Shown: positions 18,533 through 27,158 of the stretch, one piece after another
Layout: each line of letters starts with the position of its first letter
How positions within the stretch are numbered: the stretch's first letter is position 1
Source of the DNA: Microbacterium marinum
GTDB taxonomy: Bacteria; Actinomycetota; Actinomycetes; Actinomycetales; Microbacteriaceae
Reading direction: 5' to 3'
Length of the DNA stretch: 64,000 nt
NCBI RefSeq assembly: GCF_014204835.1
Contig: NZ_JACHMD010000001.1
Coordinates: 1,860,001 to 1,924,000, forward strand
Program-made: the position numbers and the translations under genes
Notes under the pieces: generated by a model
Database searches by the model: none
What the model saw: the letters and a program-made list of their open reading frames with translations, nothing else
What the model was told of the DNA's origin: nothing

Positions 18533-20653
18533 TCACAGCTGCGCTGTGCGACGGCGATGCGCCACGCGGTGGCCCAGCCACAGCATGATCGCGACCAGGC
18601 CGACGATGAGCGCTCCGAAGATCCACGGCAGGACCATCGGCGTCAGGCTCGAGGTGCCCGCCGCGAGCTCCCCGGTGCCGTCGGCGATCTGCGAGTTCCC
18701 GTCGCTCAGGCGGCCGGTGCCGTCGGCAAGCGTCGTGGCGCCGTCGGACAGGGTCGTCGAGCCGGTGGAGAGCTCGGTGGCTCCGGCGGAGAGGGTGCCC
18801 AGGCCGGCGGAGAGGCTGCCCGCTCCTTCGGACAGCTTCGACGTTCCCTCGGCCAGCGAGTCCGCTCCGGCGGCCAGCGTTCCGGCGCCGGTGGCGAGGT
18901 TCTGGGCGCCGGACTCGAGTCGGAGCGAGCCGTCTGCCAGTCGCTGCGTCCCGCTCTGAACGGTCCACAGGCCGTCGCGGAGATCGCCGGCCTTCGACGC
19001 GAGCCGCTGACCACCGGCGGCGAGGGCGTCCGTACGCTCATCGAGGGTGGCCACACCGGTGGCGAGTTCGCCCGCACCGGCGGCGACGCGAGCAGCGCCC
19101 GCAGCGAGTTCGCCCGACTTCGAGGCAGCCGTCGAGACACCGGCCGCGAGCTCGCCCGACTTCGTGGCTGCGGTCTCGAGACCGCCCGCGAGATCGCCCG
19201 CGCCCCGCTCGAGAGCGGTGAGCCCGCCAGCGAGCTTGTCGGAGCCGCCCTTCACCTGGCCGAGGCCGGCGACGAGGTTGCCTGAGCCGGCGTCGATGGC
19301 AGAAAGCCCGGAGGCGAGTTCGCCCGACTTCGTGGCTGCGGTCTGGAGTCCCTTCGAGAGGTCAGCTGAACCTGCGGCGAGCGAGCCGAGCCCTGTCTTC
19401 AGATCTGCTGCCCCTGCTTCGACTCCCGTCGCACCGGTCGCGACGTCGCCCGCGCCTGCGGCGATACCGGCCACATTCGTCGACACCGTGCTCAAAGCAC
19501 CGTGCAGCTTCGCGACCCCGTCGCTCACAGCGCCCGCGTTGGTCGCGAGCCCCTTGGCGGCGGCGGCCAAACCGTCGAGCTTCGCCTTCATGGTGGGGTC
19601 GGTCTCGCTCGCGGCAAGCGCCTCGAGGCTGGCCTGGAGGTTCGAGGCACCGCCGGCGACTGCGGCGGCCCCGCCCGGCACGCTCGAGGTGGCGGTCACA
19701 GCCCCCGCAGCGCCGTCGCGGACCTGCGCGGCGCCGTCCCGGAGCTTGGCCGCACCTGCGGCGAGCGACGTGGCACCGGCGGCGAGCTTCTCGCCGCCTG
19801 ACTTCGCCGCGGCGGCGCCGTCAGCAACAGCTGAAGCGCCCGTTGCGACACCCGCGATGCCGGTCGCGAGCTGGCCCGCGCCTGTCGAGGCCGAGCCGAT
19901 GCCCGCGTCGAGCGTGGCGGCGCCGGCGGCGACCTGCCCGACGCCTGCGACGAGGTCGTCAGCGCCCTGGGCTGCGGACGAGGCGCCGTCGGACAGGCGA
20001 CCAGCGCCATCCGAGGCGTTGCCGATGCCGTCGGCCAGCAGACCTGCGCCGTCGGCCGCTGTGCCGAGACCTGCCGAAAGTCGGTCGGCACCGTCGGCCG
20101 CGAGGCCCGCGCCGCCCGCGAGAGTGTCGGCGCCGTCACCGAGGCGGCCGATGCCGGACTTCGCCGCTCCGATGCCCTCCGACACGTCCTGTGCGCCGTC
20201 GGCGAGCAGGGTGGAACCGGAGGCGGCCTTCGTCGCCCCGTCGCGGAGGCGCGCTGCGCCGTCGCGGTTCTTCGTCGTCCCCTCGGAAAGAGTCAGCGCG
20301 CCGATGGCGAGCGAACCGGCACCGGTGGACAGTGCACCGGCTCCGGTGGCTGCGGAGCCCGCGCCGTCGGCGAGCTTCTCGGCGCCCGTCGCCGCGGTGG
20401 TCGCGCCCTCGTCGAGTGCGGCAGCGCCGTCCGAGAGGCGCCCCGCGCCGTCGGCCAACCGGTCCGCGCCGTCGGCGACGTCCACCGACCCGCTCCGCGC
20501 CTCGGTGGCGCCGGCCGCGAGCTGACCCGCGCCGTCGTTCAGCTTCGCCGCGGTGAGCAGGTAGAAGGTCGTCATGGCGAGGAGCAGGACGGCGAGGACG
20601 GCCACGGTGATCTTCATGCCGAGGCCGTGCTCATGGGTGTGTGATCTCGTCAT
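18533..20653 (-). CDS. Giant Leu/Gly heptad-repeat membrane-anchored protein
   Basis: This 706-residue protein has one N-terminal membrane helix (about residues 12-34, VAVLAVLLLAMTTFYLLTAA) and one near the C-terminus (PWIFGALIVGLVAIMLWLG), followed by a basic tail HRVAHRRR. Almost everything between is heptads of the form LxxGAxx (for example LADGAGRLSDGAAALDEG), the X-X-X-Leu-X-X-Gly repeat also found in YhgE/Pip proteins. A non-repeat insert lies near residues 325-390 (QASLEALAASETDPTMKAKL). The YhgE multi-helix transport domain is absent. The ATG with GGAG at 6 nt is preferred over a TTG 12 nt upstream. The middle is probably an extracellular helical stalk. Confidence 0.88.
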   Translation of the reverse strand: MTRSHTHEHGLGMKITVAVLAVLLLAMTTFYLLTAAKLNDGAGQLAAGATEARSGSVDVADGADRLADGAGRLSDGAAALDEGATTAATGAEKLADGAGSAATGAGALSTGAGSLAIGALTLSEGTTKNRDGAARLRDGATKAASGSTLLADGAQDVSEGIGAAKSGIGRLGDGADTLAGGAGLAADGADRLSAGLGTAADGAGLLADGIGNASDGAGRLSDGASSAAQGADDLVAGVGQVAAGAATLDAGIGSASTGAGQLATGIAGVATGASAVADGAAAAKSGGEKLAAGATSLAAGAAKLRDGAAQVRDGAAGAVTATSSVPGGAAAVAGGASNLQASLEALAASETDPTMKAKLDGLAAAAKGLATNAGAVSDGVAKLHGALSTVSTNVAGIAAGAGDVATGATGVEAGAADLKTGLGSLAAGSADLSKGLQTAATKSGELASGLSAIDAGSGNLVAGLGQVKGGSDKLAGGLTALERGAGDLAGGLETAATKSGELAAGVSTAASKSGELAAGAARVAAGAGELATGVATLDERTDALAAGGQRLASKAGDLRDGLWTVQSGTQRLADGSLRLESGAQNLATGAGTLAAGADSLAEGTSKLSEGAGSLSAGLGTLSAGATELSTGSTTLSDGATTLADGTGRLSDGNSQIADGTGELAAGTSSLTPMVLPWIFGALIVGLVAIMLWLGHRVAHRRRTAQL

Positions 20654-20973
20654 CGAGGTCTCCAAGGAGTCGCGCCTGCAGGGCGCAGGCGAGCGGTCGA
20701 TCAGGCGGGGACCCGCCGGCTCGGGATGCTCGGGTGCGTCGACGGTTCCGCATCGTCATCGATGGGGAACGACAGTCGCGAGCGGATCGACGGTAACAGC
20801 CGATCGACGCCCAGACGTCCGCGCCGACAAACTCTGACGCGTGGAACCAAGTCTCAGAAGTCTGACGCCGAGTGTCTTTGTCGATCGGGAACAAAAGACT
20901 CGCACGCGGCCCGGCGGAATGTTGCTTTGTGTGGGAAAGAGTTGTAACGTGTGGCTCACTCGAGGAGGACCAC
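20654..20973. promoter_or_regulatory. 320-bp divergent control region between heptad protein and fru operon
   Basis: No gene is seen here. On the plus strand TTGCTT (20922-20927), a 17-bp spacer and TAACGT (20945-20950) form a promoter for the fru operon. Upstream, GTCTTTGT (20874-20881) and ACAAAAGAC (20891-20899) form an inverted repeat about 9 bp apart, a candidate operator for the DeoR-family regulator. TCTGACGC occurs twice at about 20833 and 20860. The minus-strand promoter is not obvious. Confidence 0.55.
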
Positions 20974-21756
20974 ATGTACGCAACGGAGCGGCAGCAACTC
21001 ATCGCGCAGCTCATCGCCTCCGACGGCCGCGTCGGTGTCGTCGAACTCGCTGAGCGATTCGGCGTGACGACCGAGACCGTCCGGCGCGACCTGGCAGCAC
21101 TCGAACGCGACGGCATCCTTCGACGCGTGCACGGCGGGGCCGTCAGCCGCTCCCGTGCCAGCACCGCCGAGCCTTCGCTCGCCGAGCGGTCGGCACGTCG
21201 AGGGATCGTCAAGCAGAAGATCGCCGACGCCGCGCTCGCGCTGCTCGGGGACCAGCTCGACGGCGCCTTGTATCTGGATGCCGGAACGACGACGGCGGCC
21301 ATCGCCCAGCTCGTCGCGGCCGGCGGACATGCCCGGCCAGGTCTCGAGGTGGTCACGCACTCCATGACGGTCGCGCAGACCCTCGCCGGTGTCCCCGAGG
21401 TGGGCCTCACCGCGATCGGGGGACGGGTTCGCGGTCTCACCGCGGCGGCCGTCGGCGCGCAGACGGTCGAGGCGATCGGGCGTCTGCGTCCTGACATCGC
21501 CTTCATCGGCACGAACGGTGTCGCGGCCGGCTTCGGTCTCAGTACGCCCGATCCGGACGAAGCGGCGGTCAAACGCGCTGTCGTGGCCTCGGCGCGACGC
21601 GTTGTCGTGGTCGCCGATTCGGAGAAGTTCGACGCCGAGTTGCTCGTGTCGTTCGCTCCGCTGTCAGACGTGGACGTGCTGATCAGCGACGCCGAGCCCG
21701 CGGGCGAGCTCGCGGACGCTCTCGACGACGCCGGTGTGGAGGTTCTCGTCGCATGA
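20974..21756 (+). CDS. DeoR-family regulator of the fructose PTS operon
   Basis: This 260-residue protein has an N-terminal DeoR winged helix (ERQQLIAQLIASDGRVGVVELAERFGVTTETVRRDLAALERDG) ending in the family signature RRVHGGAV. A C-terminal DeoRC sugar-phosphate sensor domain follows, with LDAGTTTAAIAQLV and ADSEKFDAELLV. The effector is probably fructose 1-phosphate or a related sugar phosphate (inference from context). The ATG is chosen because GAGGAGGA precedes it. Its stop overlaps the fruK start (ATGA), so it is the first gene of the operon and probably autoregulates. Confidence 0.93.
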   Translation: MYATERQQLIAQLIASDGRVGVVELAERFGVTTETVRRDLAALERDGILRRVHGGAVSRSRASTAEPSLAERSARRGIVKQKIADAALALLGDQLDGALYLDAGTTTAAIAQLVAAGGHARPGLEVVTHSMTVAQTLAGVPEVGLTAIGGRVRGLTAAAVGAQTVEAIGRLRPDIAFIGTNGVAAGFGLSTPDPDEAAVKRAVVASARRVVVVADSEKFDAELLVSFAPLSDVDVLISDAEPAGELADALDDAGVEVLVA

Positions 21757-22736
21757 TCGTCACCGTCACCACGAATCCGTCCCTCGACCGGACCGTCTCT
21801 CTCCAGGCGACGCTCCAGGTCGGCGAGGTGCAGACGGCGACAGGCTCGCGCGAAGACGCCGGAGGAAAGGGCATCAACGTCGCCCGCGTCATCGGGGCCG
21901 CCGGTGTGCCCACCGTCGCCGTCGTGCCGCTCGACTCGGCGGACCCCTTCGCCGCGGCGCTTCGGAGCGCGGCTCTGCCTGTTCGCGCGGTCCCTGTCGC
22001 GGGCACTGTCCGCAGCAACATCACCATCGCCGACGCCGCGGGCGTGACGACCAAGATCAACCTCCCCGGTCTCAGCCTCGCCGAATCGGATGCCGCTGCG
22101 CTGACGGCTGCGGTCGTCGACGCGTCCGAGGGAGCGGACTGGCTCGTGCTCGCGGGTTCCCTCGCTCCCGGCCTCCCCGATGACTACTACGTTCAGCTCA
22201 TCCGCGCCGTCCGGGAGCGGTGGGGGGCCAGCTCACCCGCGATCGCCGTCGACACCTCCGGCCCCGCGCTCCGCGCCGTCGTCGAGGACGGTCGTCCCGA
22301 CCTGATCAAACCCAACGACGAGGAACTGTCCGAGCTCATCACCACGGAGTGGGACACGACGGTGTCGCTGCCCGACACCGTTCGGCAGGCCGCCGCGTCG
22401 CTGGTCCCCGCCGCCGTGGGTGCGGCGCTCGTGACACTCGGCGGCGACGGCGCCGTCCTCGTGAGGGCCGACGGCGCCTGGCACGGGACTCCGCCGCCCA
22501 CGACCGTGCGCAGCACTGTGGGAGCGGGTGACAGTTCCCTCGCCGGGTACCTCCTGGCCCTGACGGCCGGCGCAGGCCCCCAGGCGGCGCTGCGCGGCGC
22601 CATCCGCTACGGCTCCGCCGCGGCATCCCTCCCGGGCACCCAGCCGCCCACACCCGACGACCTGCCGAGCGGCGACGTGCCCGTTCGGCGACTCGACCAG
22701 ATGAACAACCCGACCACTGGAGGTCACCGTGACTGA
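21753..22736 (+). CDS. fruK: 1-phosphofructokinase (PfkB family)
   Basis: This 327-residue kinase phosphorylates fructose 1-phosphate, made by the adjacent PTS permease, to fructose 1,6-bisphosphate. It has the PfkB N-terminal TTNPSLDRTV, the GGKGINVARV glycine-rich substrate segment, and the C-terminal catalytic motif VGAGDSSLAGYLLA (Asp near residue 260). Length is normal. Its start overlaps the regulator's stop by 4 bp and its end overlaps fruA by 8 bp, showing tight translational coupling. Confidence 0.95.
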   Translation: MIVTVTTNPSLDRTVSLQATLQVGEVQTATGSREDAGGKGINVARVIGAAGVPTVAVVPLDSADPFAAALRSAALPVRAVPVAGTVRSNITIADAAGVTTKINLPGLSLAESDAAALTAAVVDASEGADWLVLAGSLAPGLPDDYYVQLIRAVRERWGASSPAIAVDTSGPALRAVVEDGRPDLIKPNDEELSELITTEWDTTVSLPDTVRQAAASLVPAAVGAALVTLGGDGAVLVRADGAWHGTPPPTTVRSTVGAGDSSLAGYLLALTAGAGPQAALRGAIRYGSAAASLPGTQPPTPDDLPSGDVPVRRLDQMNNPTTGGHRD

Positions 22737-24783
22737 GATCATCACCGCGGAGCTCGTCAGCATCGACGAACCGCTCGGCGCCGATAAGCGCGCCGTCATC
22801 GAGGCGCTCGCCCAGCGCGTCGCCGCGCAGGGCCGTGCGGACGACGCCGCCCGGCTCGCCGCGGACGCCTGGGCGCGCGAGGAGAAGGATGAGACCGGGC
22901 TCCCCGGAGGCATCGCGATCCCGCACGCCAAGAGCGCAGCGGTGACGCAGGCGTCCCTCGCCTTCGCCCGCCTCGCCCCTCCGGTCGACTTCGGCGCACC
23001 CGACGGGGGAGCCGACCTCGTCTTCCTCATCGCCGCGCCCGACACCGCCGCGGAGGAGCACCTCGCGGTTCTCTCGAAGCTCGCTCGGAGCCTCATGCGC
23101 GACGACTTCACCGCAGGGCTCCGACAGGCGACCACGGCGGAAGAGGTCCTCGAGATCGTCCGCGGCGCGATCGCCGACGACCCGGCACCGGCATCCGCGG
23201 CACCCACCTCGCGACGCGAGGCGGCCGCCGCGGCATCCCGCAGTGAAGGTGCCCTCACGATCGACGGGCGACCCGCCCGGATCGTCGCCGTCACCGCCTG
23301 CGCAACGGGCATCGCGCACACGTTCATGGCGGCCGACGCCCTCACCGCGAGCGGTGCCGCCGAAGGCGTCGATCTCGTCGTCGAGCCCCAGGGATCGAGC
23401 GGGTACAAGGCGATCGATCAGCGCATCATCGACGAGGCGGACGCCGTCATCTTCGCCGTCGACGTGGACGTCCGCGAGCAGGCCAGGTTCGCCGGAAAGC
23501 CGGTCGTCCGCTCCGGCGTGAAGCGCGGCATCGAGCAGCCGGCCCAGCTCATCGCGGAGGCCGTCGCCGCGGCATCCGACCCGACGGCTGCACGGGTGAG
23601 CGGCACCGCGGCCGCCACGTCCGCCGACGCCGCACCGCGGGCGTCCCTCGGCGGCAGCGTGAAGCGCGCCCTGCTCACCGGTGTGAGCTACATGATCCCG
23701 TTCGTCGCGGGCGGCGGTCTGCTCATCGCCCTCGGATTCCTGCTCGGTGGCTACAACGTCACCGACAACGCGCAGAACGTCGTGCTCAGCAACACGCTCT
23801 GGAACCTGCCGACGACCGACATCACCTCGTCACTGGGCCCCCTCGGGCAGTACCTCGGCTCCGTCGCGTTCGTCATCGGCAACGCGTCGATGGCATTCCT
23901 CGTCCCTGCCCTCGCGGGGTACATCGCCTACGGTCTTGCCGACCGGCCCGGCATCGCGCCCGGCTTCGTGGCCGGGTCGGTTGCGGGGCTCATGGGTGCG
24001 GGCTTCATCGGCGGTATCGTCGGCGGTCTCCTCGCCGGGCTCGCCGGCTGGTGGCTCAACAGCCTCGACACCCCGCGTTGGCTGCGCGGCCTGATGCCGG
24101 TCGTCATCATCCCTCTGCTCGCCTCGATCTTCGCCTCCGGACTCATGCTCCTCGTCCTCGGCGGTCCGATCGCCTGGCTGATGAGCGTGCTCACGACGTG
24201 GCTGAGCGGCCTCACCGGCACGGGGGTCATCATCCTCGGCGTCGTCCTCGGCCTCATGATGTGCTTCGACCTCGGTGGCCCGATCAACAAGGTCGCCTAC
24301 GGTTTCGCGACGGCGAACCTCGCCGCCGGGATCGCCGGCGACGACCGCTACCTGCAGATCATGGCGACCGTCATGGCAGCCGGTATGGTGCCGCCGCTGG
24401 CGATGGCACTCGCCTCGACCGTGCTCGGCCGGGGTCTGTTCACGGGCGCTGAGCGCGAGAACGGCAAGGCGGCCTGGCTGCTGGGCGCAGCCTTCATCTC
24501 CGAGGGCGCGATCCCGTTCGCGGCGGCGGACGTGTTCCGCGTCATCCCCGCGGCGATGGCCGGCGGCGCCGTGACCGGCGCGCTGTCGATGTTCTTCGCG
24601 GTGACCGCGAAGGCCCCGCACGGCGGTGTGTTCGTCTTCTTCGCGATCGAGAACTTCTGGCTCTGGCTCCTCTCGATCGCGATCGGAACCCTCATCAGCG
24701 CGGTCCTCGTCGTGGTCCTCAAGCGCTTCGCGCGGCGGACCCCGATCGCCGCGGATGTGTCCGCCGAACCCGTCACCGCATAG
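22729..24783 (+). CDS. fruA: PTS fructose transporter, EIIABC fusion
   Basis: This 684-residue permease imports fructose and phosphorylates it to fructose 1-phosphate. EIIA (about 1-145) has its phosphorylated histidine H66 in GIAIPHAKS. EIIB (about 183-285) has C191 in VTACATGIAHTFMAADAL. EIIC (about 305-670) is the membrane domain with GGGLLIALGFLLGG and CFDLGGPINKVAY. An Ala/Ser-rich linker (about 287-303) joins B to C. The GTG start lies inside the fruK 3' end. HPr follows after 31 bp, so donor and transporter are made together; enzyme I is not in the window. Confidence 0.96.
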   Translation: MTEIITAELVSIDEPLGADKRAVIEALAQRVAAQGRADDAARLAADAWAREEKDETGLPGGIAIPHAKSAAVTQASLAFARLAPPVDFGAPDGGADLVFLIAAPDTAAEEHLAVLSKLARSLMRDDFTAGLRQATTAEEVLEIVRGAIADDPAPASAAPTSRREAAAAASRSEGALTIDGRPARIVAVTACATGIAHTFMAADALTASGAAEGVDLVVEPQGSSGYKAIDQRIIDEADAVIFAVDVDVREQARFAGKPVVRSGVKRGIEQPAQLIAEAVAAASDPTAARVSGTAAATSADAAPRASLGGSVKRALLTGVSYMIPFVAGGGLLIALGFLLGGYNVTDNAQNVVLSNTLWNLPTTDITSSLGPLGQYLGSVAFVIGNASMAFLVPALAGYIAYGLADRPGIAPGFVAGSVAGLMGAGFIGGIVGGLLAGLAGWWLNSLDTPRWLRGLMPVVIIPLLASIFASGLMLLVLGGPIAWLMSVLTTWLSGLTGTGVIILGVVLGLMMCFDLGGPINKVAYGFATANLAAGIAGDDRYLQIMATVMAAGMVPPLAMALASTVLGRGLFTGAERENGKAAWLLGAAFISEGAIPFAAADVFRVIPAAMAGGAVTGALSMFFAVTAKAPHGGVFVFFAIENFWLWLLSIAIGTLISAVLVVVLKRFARRTPIAADVSAEPVTA

Positions 24784-24814
24784 TCTCGATACACCTACTC
24801 AAGGAGGAACACCC

Positions 24815-25084
24815 ATGGCCGAACGGACCGCAACCGTCGCGAGCAGCTCAGGCCTGCACGCCCGTCCCGCGAAGCTCTTCGTGCAGGCGGTCAAGGAGAC
24901 CGGCGTGCCCGTCACGATCGCCGTCGAAGGCGGCCCCGACCTCAACGCCGGCAGCATCCTCACCCTCATGGGGCTGGGTGCCACCCAGGGCACGGTCGTC
25001 ACGCTGAAGGCCGAGGGCGACGGCGCGGACGCCGCCCTCGACAGCCTGGTCGCATTCCTCGAGACGGATCACGACGCCGCCTGA
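24815..25084 (+). CDS. ptsH: Phosphocarrier protein HPr
   Basis: This 89-residue protein passes phosphate from enzyme I to EIIA domains. The active histidine H15 lies in SSGLHARPAKLFV. The regulatory-site serine S47 lies in NAGSILTLMGLG, although HPr kinase is not usual in actinobacteria. Start choice is firm: AAGGAGG sits 7 nt before the ATG. It is the last gene of the fru operon and is followed by a strong terminator. Confidence 0.97.
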   Translation: MAERTATVASSSGLHARPAKLFVQAVKETGVPVTIAVEGGPDLNAGSILTLMGLGATQGTVVTLKAEGDGADAALDSLVAFLETDHDAA

Positions 25085-25098
25085 ACGATCAGACGCTG

Positions 25099-25141
25099 AA
25101 CGACGGATGCCGCGGGGGAGAACCCCGCGGCATCCGTCGTT
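25099..25141. terminator. Bidirectional terminator after HPr
   Basis: A perfect 19-bp stem (25099-25117 with 25123-25141) has a 5-nt loop GAGAA. It sits between the convergent HPr and metallo-hydrolase genes and serves both. Confidence 0.9.
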
Positions 25142-25148
25142 CGTCGTC

Positions 25149-25787
25149 TCAGACGTCCGTGGCTTCGCCCGGTTCGAGGACCAGGAACTCCCCGTCGTTC
25201 TGCTCGGTCGCCCAGCGGAGCCGGTCGCGATGCATGTCGAGTCCGATGCGGGACAGTGTCATGTCGTGCGTGCCGAACGCCCGCCGTGGGCCGACGGCGA
25301 GCACATAGTCCATCGCGTCGCCGATCTTCAGCCAGGGCGCTCCGACGGGGGCGGCCAGCAGAGCGACGTCGCGGCCCTCCGGAACGGCATAGGAATCACC
25401 GGGGTAGTAGAAGGCGTCGTTCACGAGCACGCCGACGTTGTCGATGACCGGGATCGACTCATGGATCACGCTGTGCGTTCCGCCGAAGAACTCTAGTCGG
25501 AAGGGTCCGACATCGACCGTCTCGCCGGGAGCGACGATCGAGATGTCGTAATCGGATGCCGCGGCAGCAAGCCCGGCGGGCCCCATGATCGGCGTCCCGG
25601 GCGCGTCGGCGAGGATCTGGTCGAGCTGCTTCGGCGTCCAGTGATCAGGGTGCTCGTGGGTCAGCACCACGCCGACGAGATCGGTCAGGTCCTCGAGCGG
25701 GAGAGTGAAGGTGCCCGGGTCGATCAGGAGGGTCTTGCCCTCGGAATCGAGGCGGATGCAGGCATGTTCGTGCTTCGTGACGCGCAT
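25149..25787 (-). CDS. Metallo-beta-lactamase-fold hydrolase (UlaG-like)
   Basis: This 212-residue protein starts with MRVTKHEHACIRLDSEGKTL and has the metal motif VLTHEHPDHW (HxHxDH). Later ligands fit FFGGTHSVIH and NDAFYYPGDS. The short core without a Rhodanese or RNase extension resembles the UlaG/YcfU-type small hydrolases annotated as beta-lactamase superfamily II. The ATG is preferred to a TTG 12 nt upstream because TTGACT upstream looks like promoter sequence. Substrate unknown. It is the sole gene of its unit, bounded by a terminator and the tRNA-Glu promoter. Confidence 0.88.
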   Translation of the reverse strand: MRVTKHEHACIRLDSEGKTLLIDPGTFTLPLEDLTDLVGVVLTHEHPDHWTPKQLDQILADAPGTPIMGPAGLAAAASDYDISIVAPGETVDVGPFRLEFFGGTHSVIHESIPVIDNVGVLVNDAFYYPGDSYAVPEGRDVALLAAPVGAPWLKIGDAMDYVLAVGPRRAFGTHDMTLSRIGLDMHRDRLRWATEQNDGEFLVLEPGEATDV

Positions 25788-25834
25788 GGTCCCAGTCAAC
25801 CCAGCCGGCGCGCCGGGGGCAAGCGGCGTCCGAT

Positions 25835-25864
25835 TTGGCGTCCGCTCTCAGCCCATGGCATACT
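25835..25864 (+). promoter_or_regulatory. Promoter of tRNA-Glu
   Basis: TTGGCG (25835-25840), an 18-bp spacer and CATACT (25859-25864) lie about 40 nt before the tRNA. The spacing resembles the tRNA-Gln promoter. Confidence 0.6.
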
Positions 25865-25904
25865 TGAACGGTTGCCTCCGGAGCCCGGAGGAAACGAAAA
25901 GTAC

Positions 25905-25980
25905 GGCCCCATCGTATAGCGGCCTAGTACGCCGCCCTCTCACGGCGGTAACGCGGGTTCGAATCCCGCTGGGGTCACCA
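25905..25980 (+). tRNA. tRNA-Glu (anticodon CTC)
   Basis: The 76-nt gene includes an encoded 3' CCA. The acceptor is GGCCCCA paired with TGGGGTC, with discriminator A. The anticodon arm is CCGCC-CTCTCAC-GGCGG and the T-arm GCGGG-TTCGAAT-CCCGC. It reads GAG, the dominant glutamate codon in this window. Confidence 0.97.
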
Positions 25981-25983
25981 GAT

Positions 25984-26019
25984 GACGAAGCCCTCGACCG
26001 ATCGGTCGAGGGCTTCGTC
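25984..26019. terminator. Bidirectional terminator after tRNA-Glu
   Basis: A perfect 16-bp stem (GACGAAGCCCTCGACC and complement) with loop GATC starts 3 nt after the tRNA CCA. It also ends the convergent DUF4349 gene. Confidence 0.88.
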
Positions 26020-26054
26020 GTTCACCCGCGGTGATCATGCGCCCAGGCGGGCCG

Positions 26055-27158
26055 TCATTCGCCGTCGGGCCCCGTGCGGGGTGCGCGTCGCCGCGAGCGA
26101 ACTCTCGCGATCAGCCAGATCACGACGGCGACGAGGGCGAGTGCTGCCAGCCAGGGGAGCAGGAAGCCGAGTCCGATGACGAGCCCGTTGAGTGTGGCGA
26201 CGAGGGCGCTCCATCCGGTGCCCAGTCCGTCTCCGAATCCGGCCGGGTCGGCCTTCGCGACCGCGTCGGGCTGGACGAGCGAGACGGTGAGGCTCGACAG
26301 TGCCACCTGATCGTCCAGGACTGCGAGCTGGCCTCGCAGCGAGTCGAGTTCGGCCTGCCGCTCGGCCAGCGCGTCTTCCGCGGCGAGGAGGTCTGCGGTC
26401 GTGTCGGCCTCCGAAATCAGTTTCCGAAGACGATCGACGGATGCCGCGAGCGCGTCGACTCGCGCACGCAGGTCCACGGCCTCCGCCGTGACATCGTCAC
26501 GCTGGATCTCCGACGCGCGGACGTCTCCGAGATCGCCGAGATCGGAGATGAGGCCGGTGAGCGCCGAGGCCGGCACCCTGACGGTGAGCCAGGCGTCATC
26601 CGTCGAGTACTCGGGATACGACAGGGAGTCGATGCTCTGATCGGATCCCGCGTCCGCACCGTCCGCTCGGATGTTGAGCGACTCGACGTAGCCGCCGGCT
26701 CGCTCGGCGAGCTCGGTCACCTCGTCGGCCGCCGCGGCTGCGTCGTCGACCTCCAGAGAGACGGTCCCGGTGGCGATCACCTCGCGCGTGGTGGAGGTCG
26801 CGCTGGGCGTGTCCGCCTGGCCCGCGGACTCCTCATTCTCGGGCGCGACGGCACCGCTGTCGCTGTCGCCGCCGAGATCGTCCCGGCTCCACGACGCCCC
26901 CTCGTCTGCGGCGCCCTCGGCACCCGAGCCGGCCACGCCGATACCCAGCCCGCCGCCGCCGAGGGTCGGGCCGATCACGGCGGCCACCACGAGCACGGCG
27001 GCGGCCGCACCGCTGGCCGCCCACGCGCGCCGTCGGCGGGTGCGCCGCCGTGCGTCGGCTCCACGCCGCTCCACGCCGATGTCGCGGAAGAGGTCGCGCT
27101 CGATCTCGTCGAGACGGGACTGCGTCAGCTCGGGCAGGTCGACATCGTGACTGTTCAT
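26055..27158 (-). CDS. DUF4349 membrane protein, possible anti-sigma partner
   Basis: This 367-residue protein has about 48 charged cytoplasmic residues (ELTQSRLDEIERDLFRDIGVERR and an Arg-rich run) and a membrane helix at about 48-70 (AASGAAAAVLVVAAVIGPTLG). An acidic Gly/Ser linker and an extracellular DUF4349 domain follow (REVIATGTVSLEVDDAAAAADEV..., with a coiled coil near VDALAASVDRLRKLISEADT). A second helix near the C-terminus ends in RVRSRRR. The ATG overlaps the sigma-factor stop, with GGAGGG before it. This coupling and the cytoplasmic N-terminus suggest that it controls the sigma factor; that role is inferred. Confidence 0.85.
   Translation of the reverse strand: MNSHDVDLPELTQSRLDEIERDLFRDIGVERRGADARRRTRRRRAWAASGAAAAVLVVAAVIGPTLGGGGLGIGVAGSGAEGAADEGASWSRDDLGGDSDSGAVAPENEESAGQADTPSATSTTREVIATGTVSLEVDDAAAAADEVTELAERAGGYVESLNIRADGADAGSDQSIDSLSYPEYSTDDAWLTVRVPASALTGLISDLGDLGDVRASEIQRDDVTAEAVDLRARVDALAASVDRLRKLISEADTTADLLAAEDALAERQAELDSLRGQLAVLDDQVALSSLTVSLVQPDAVAKADPAGFGDGLGTGWSALVATLNGLVIGLGFLLPWLAALALVAVVIWLIARVRSRRRAPRTGPDGE

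Noticed and set aside
18500..18550. CAGCTGCGCT direct repeats near the heptad-protein stop
   Set aside because: Only three short irregular copies with no spacers of equal length; not a CRISPR or a mobile-element end.
19047..20525. Plus-strand Pro/Ala/Ser-rich open frame opposite the heptad-repeat gene
   Set aside because: It is the antisense image of the repeats. The minus strand has the start signal, membrane helices and coherent heptads.
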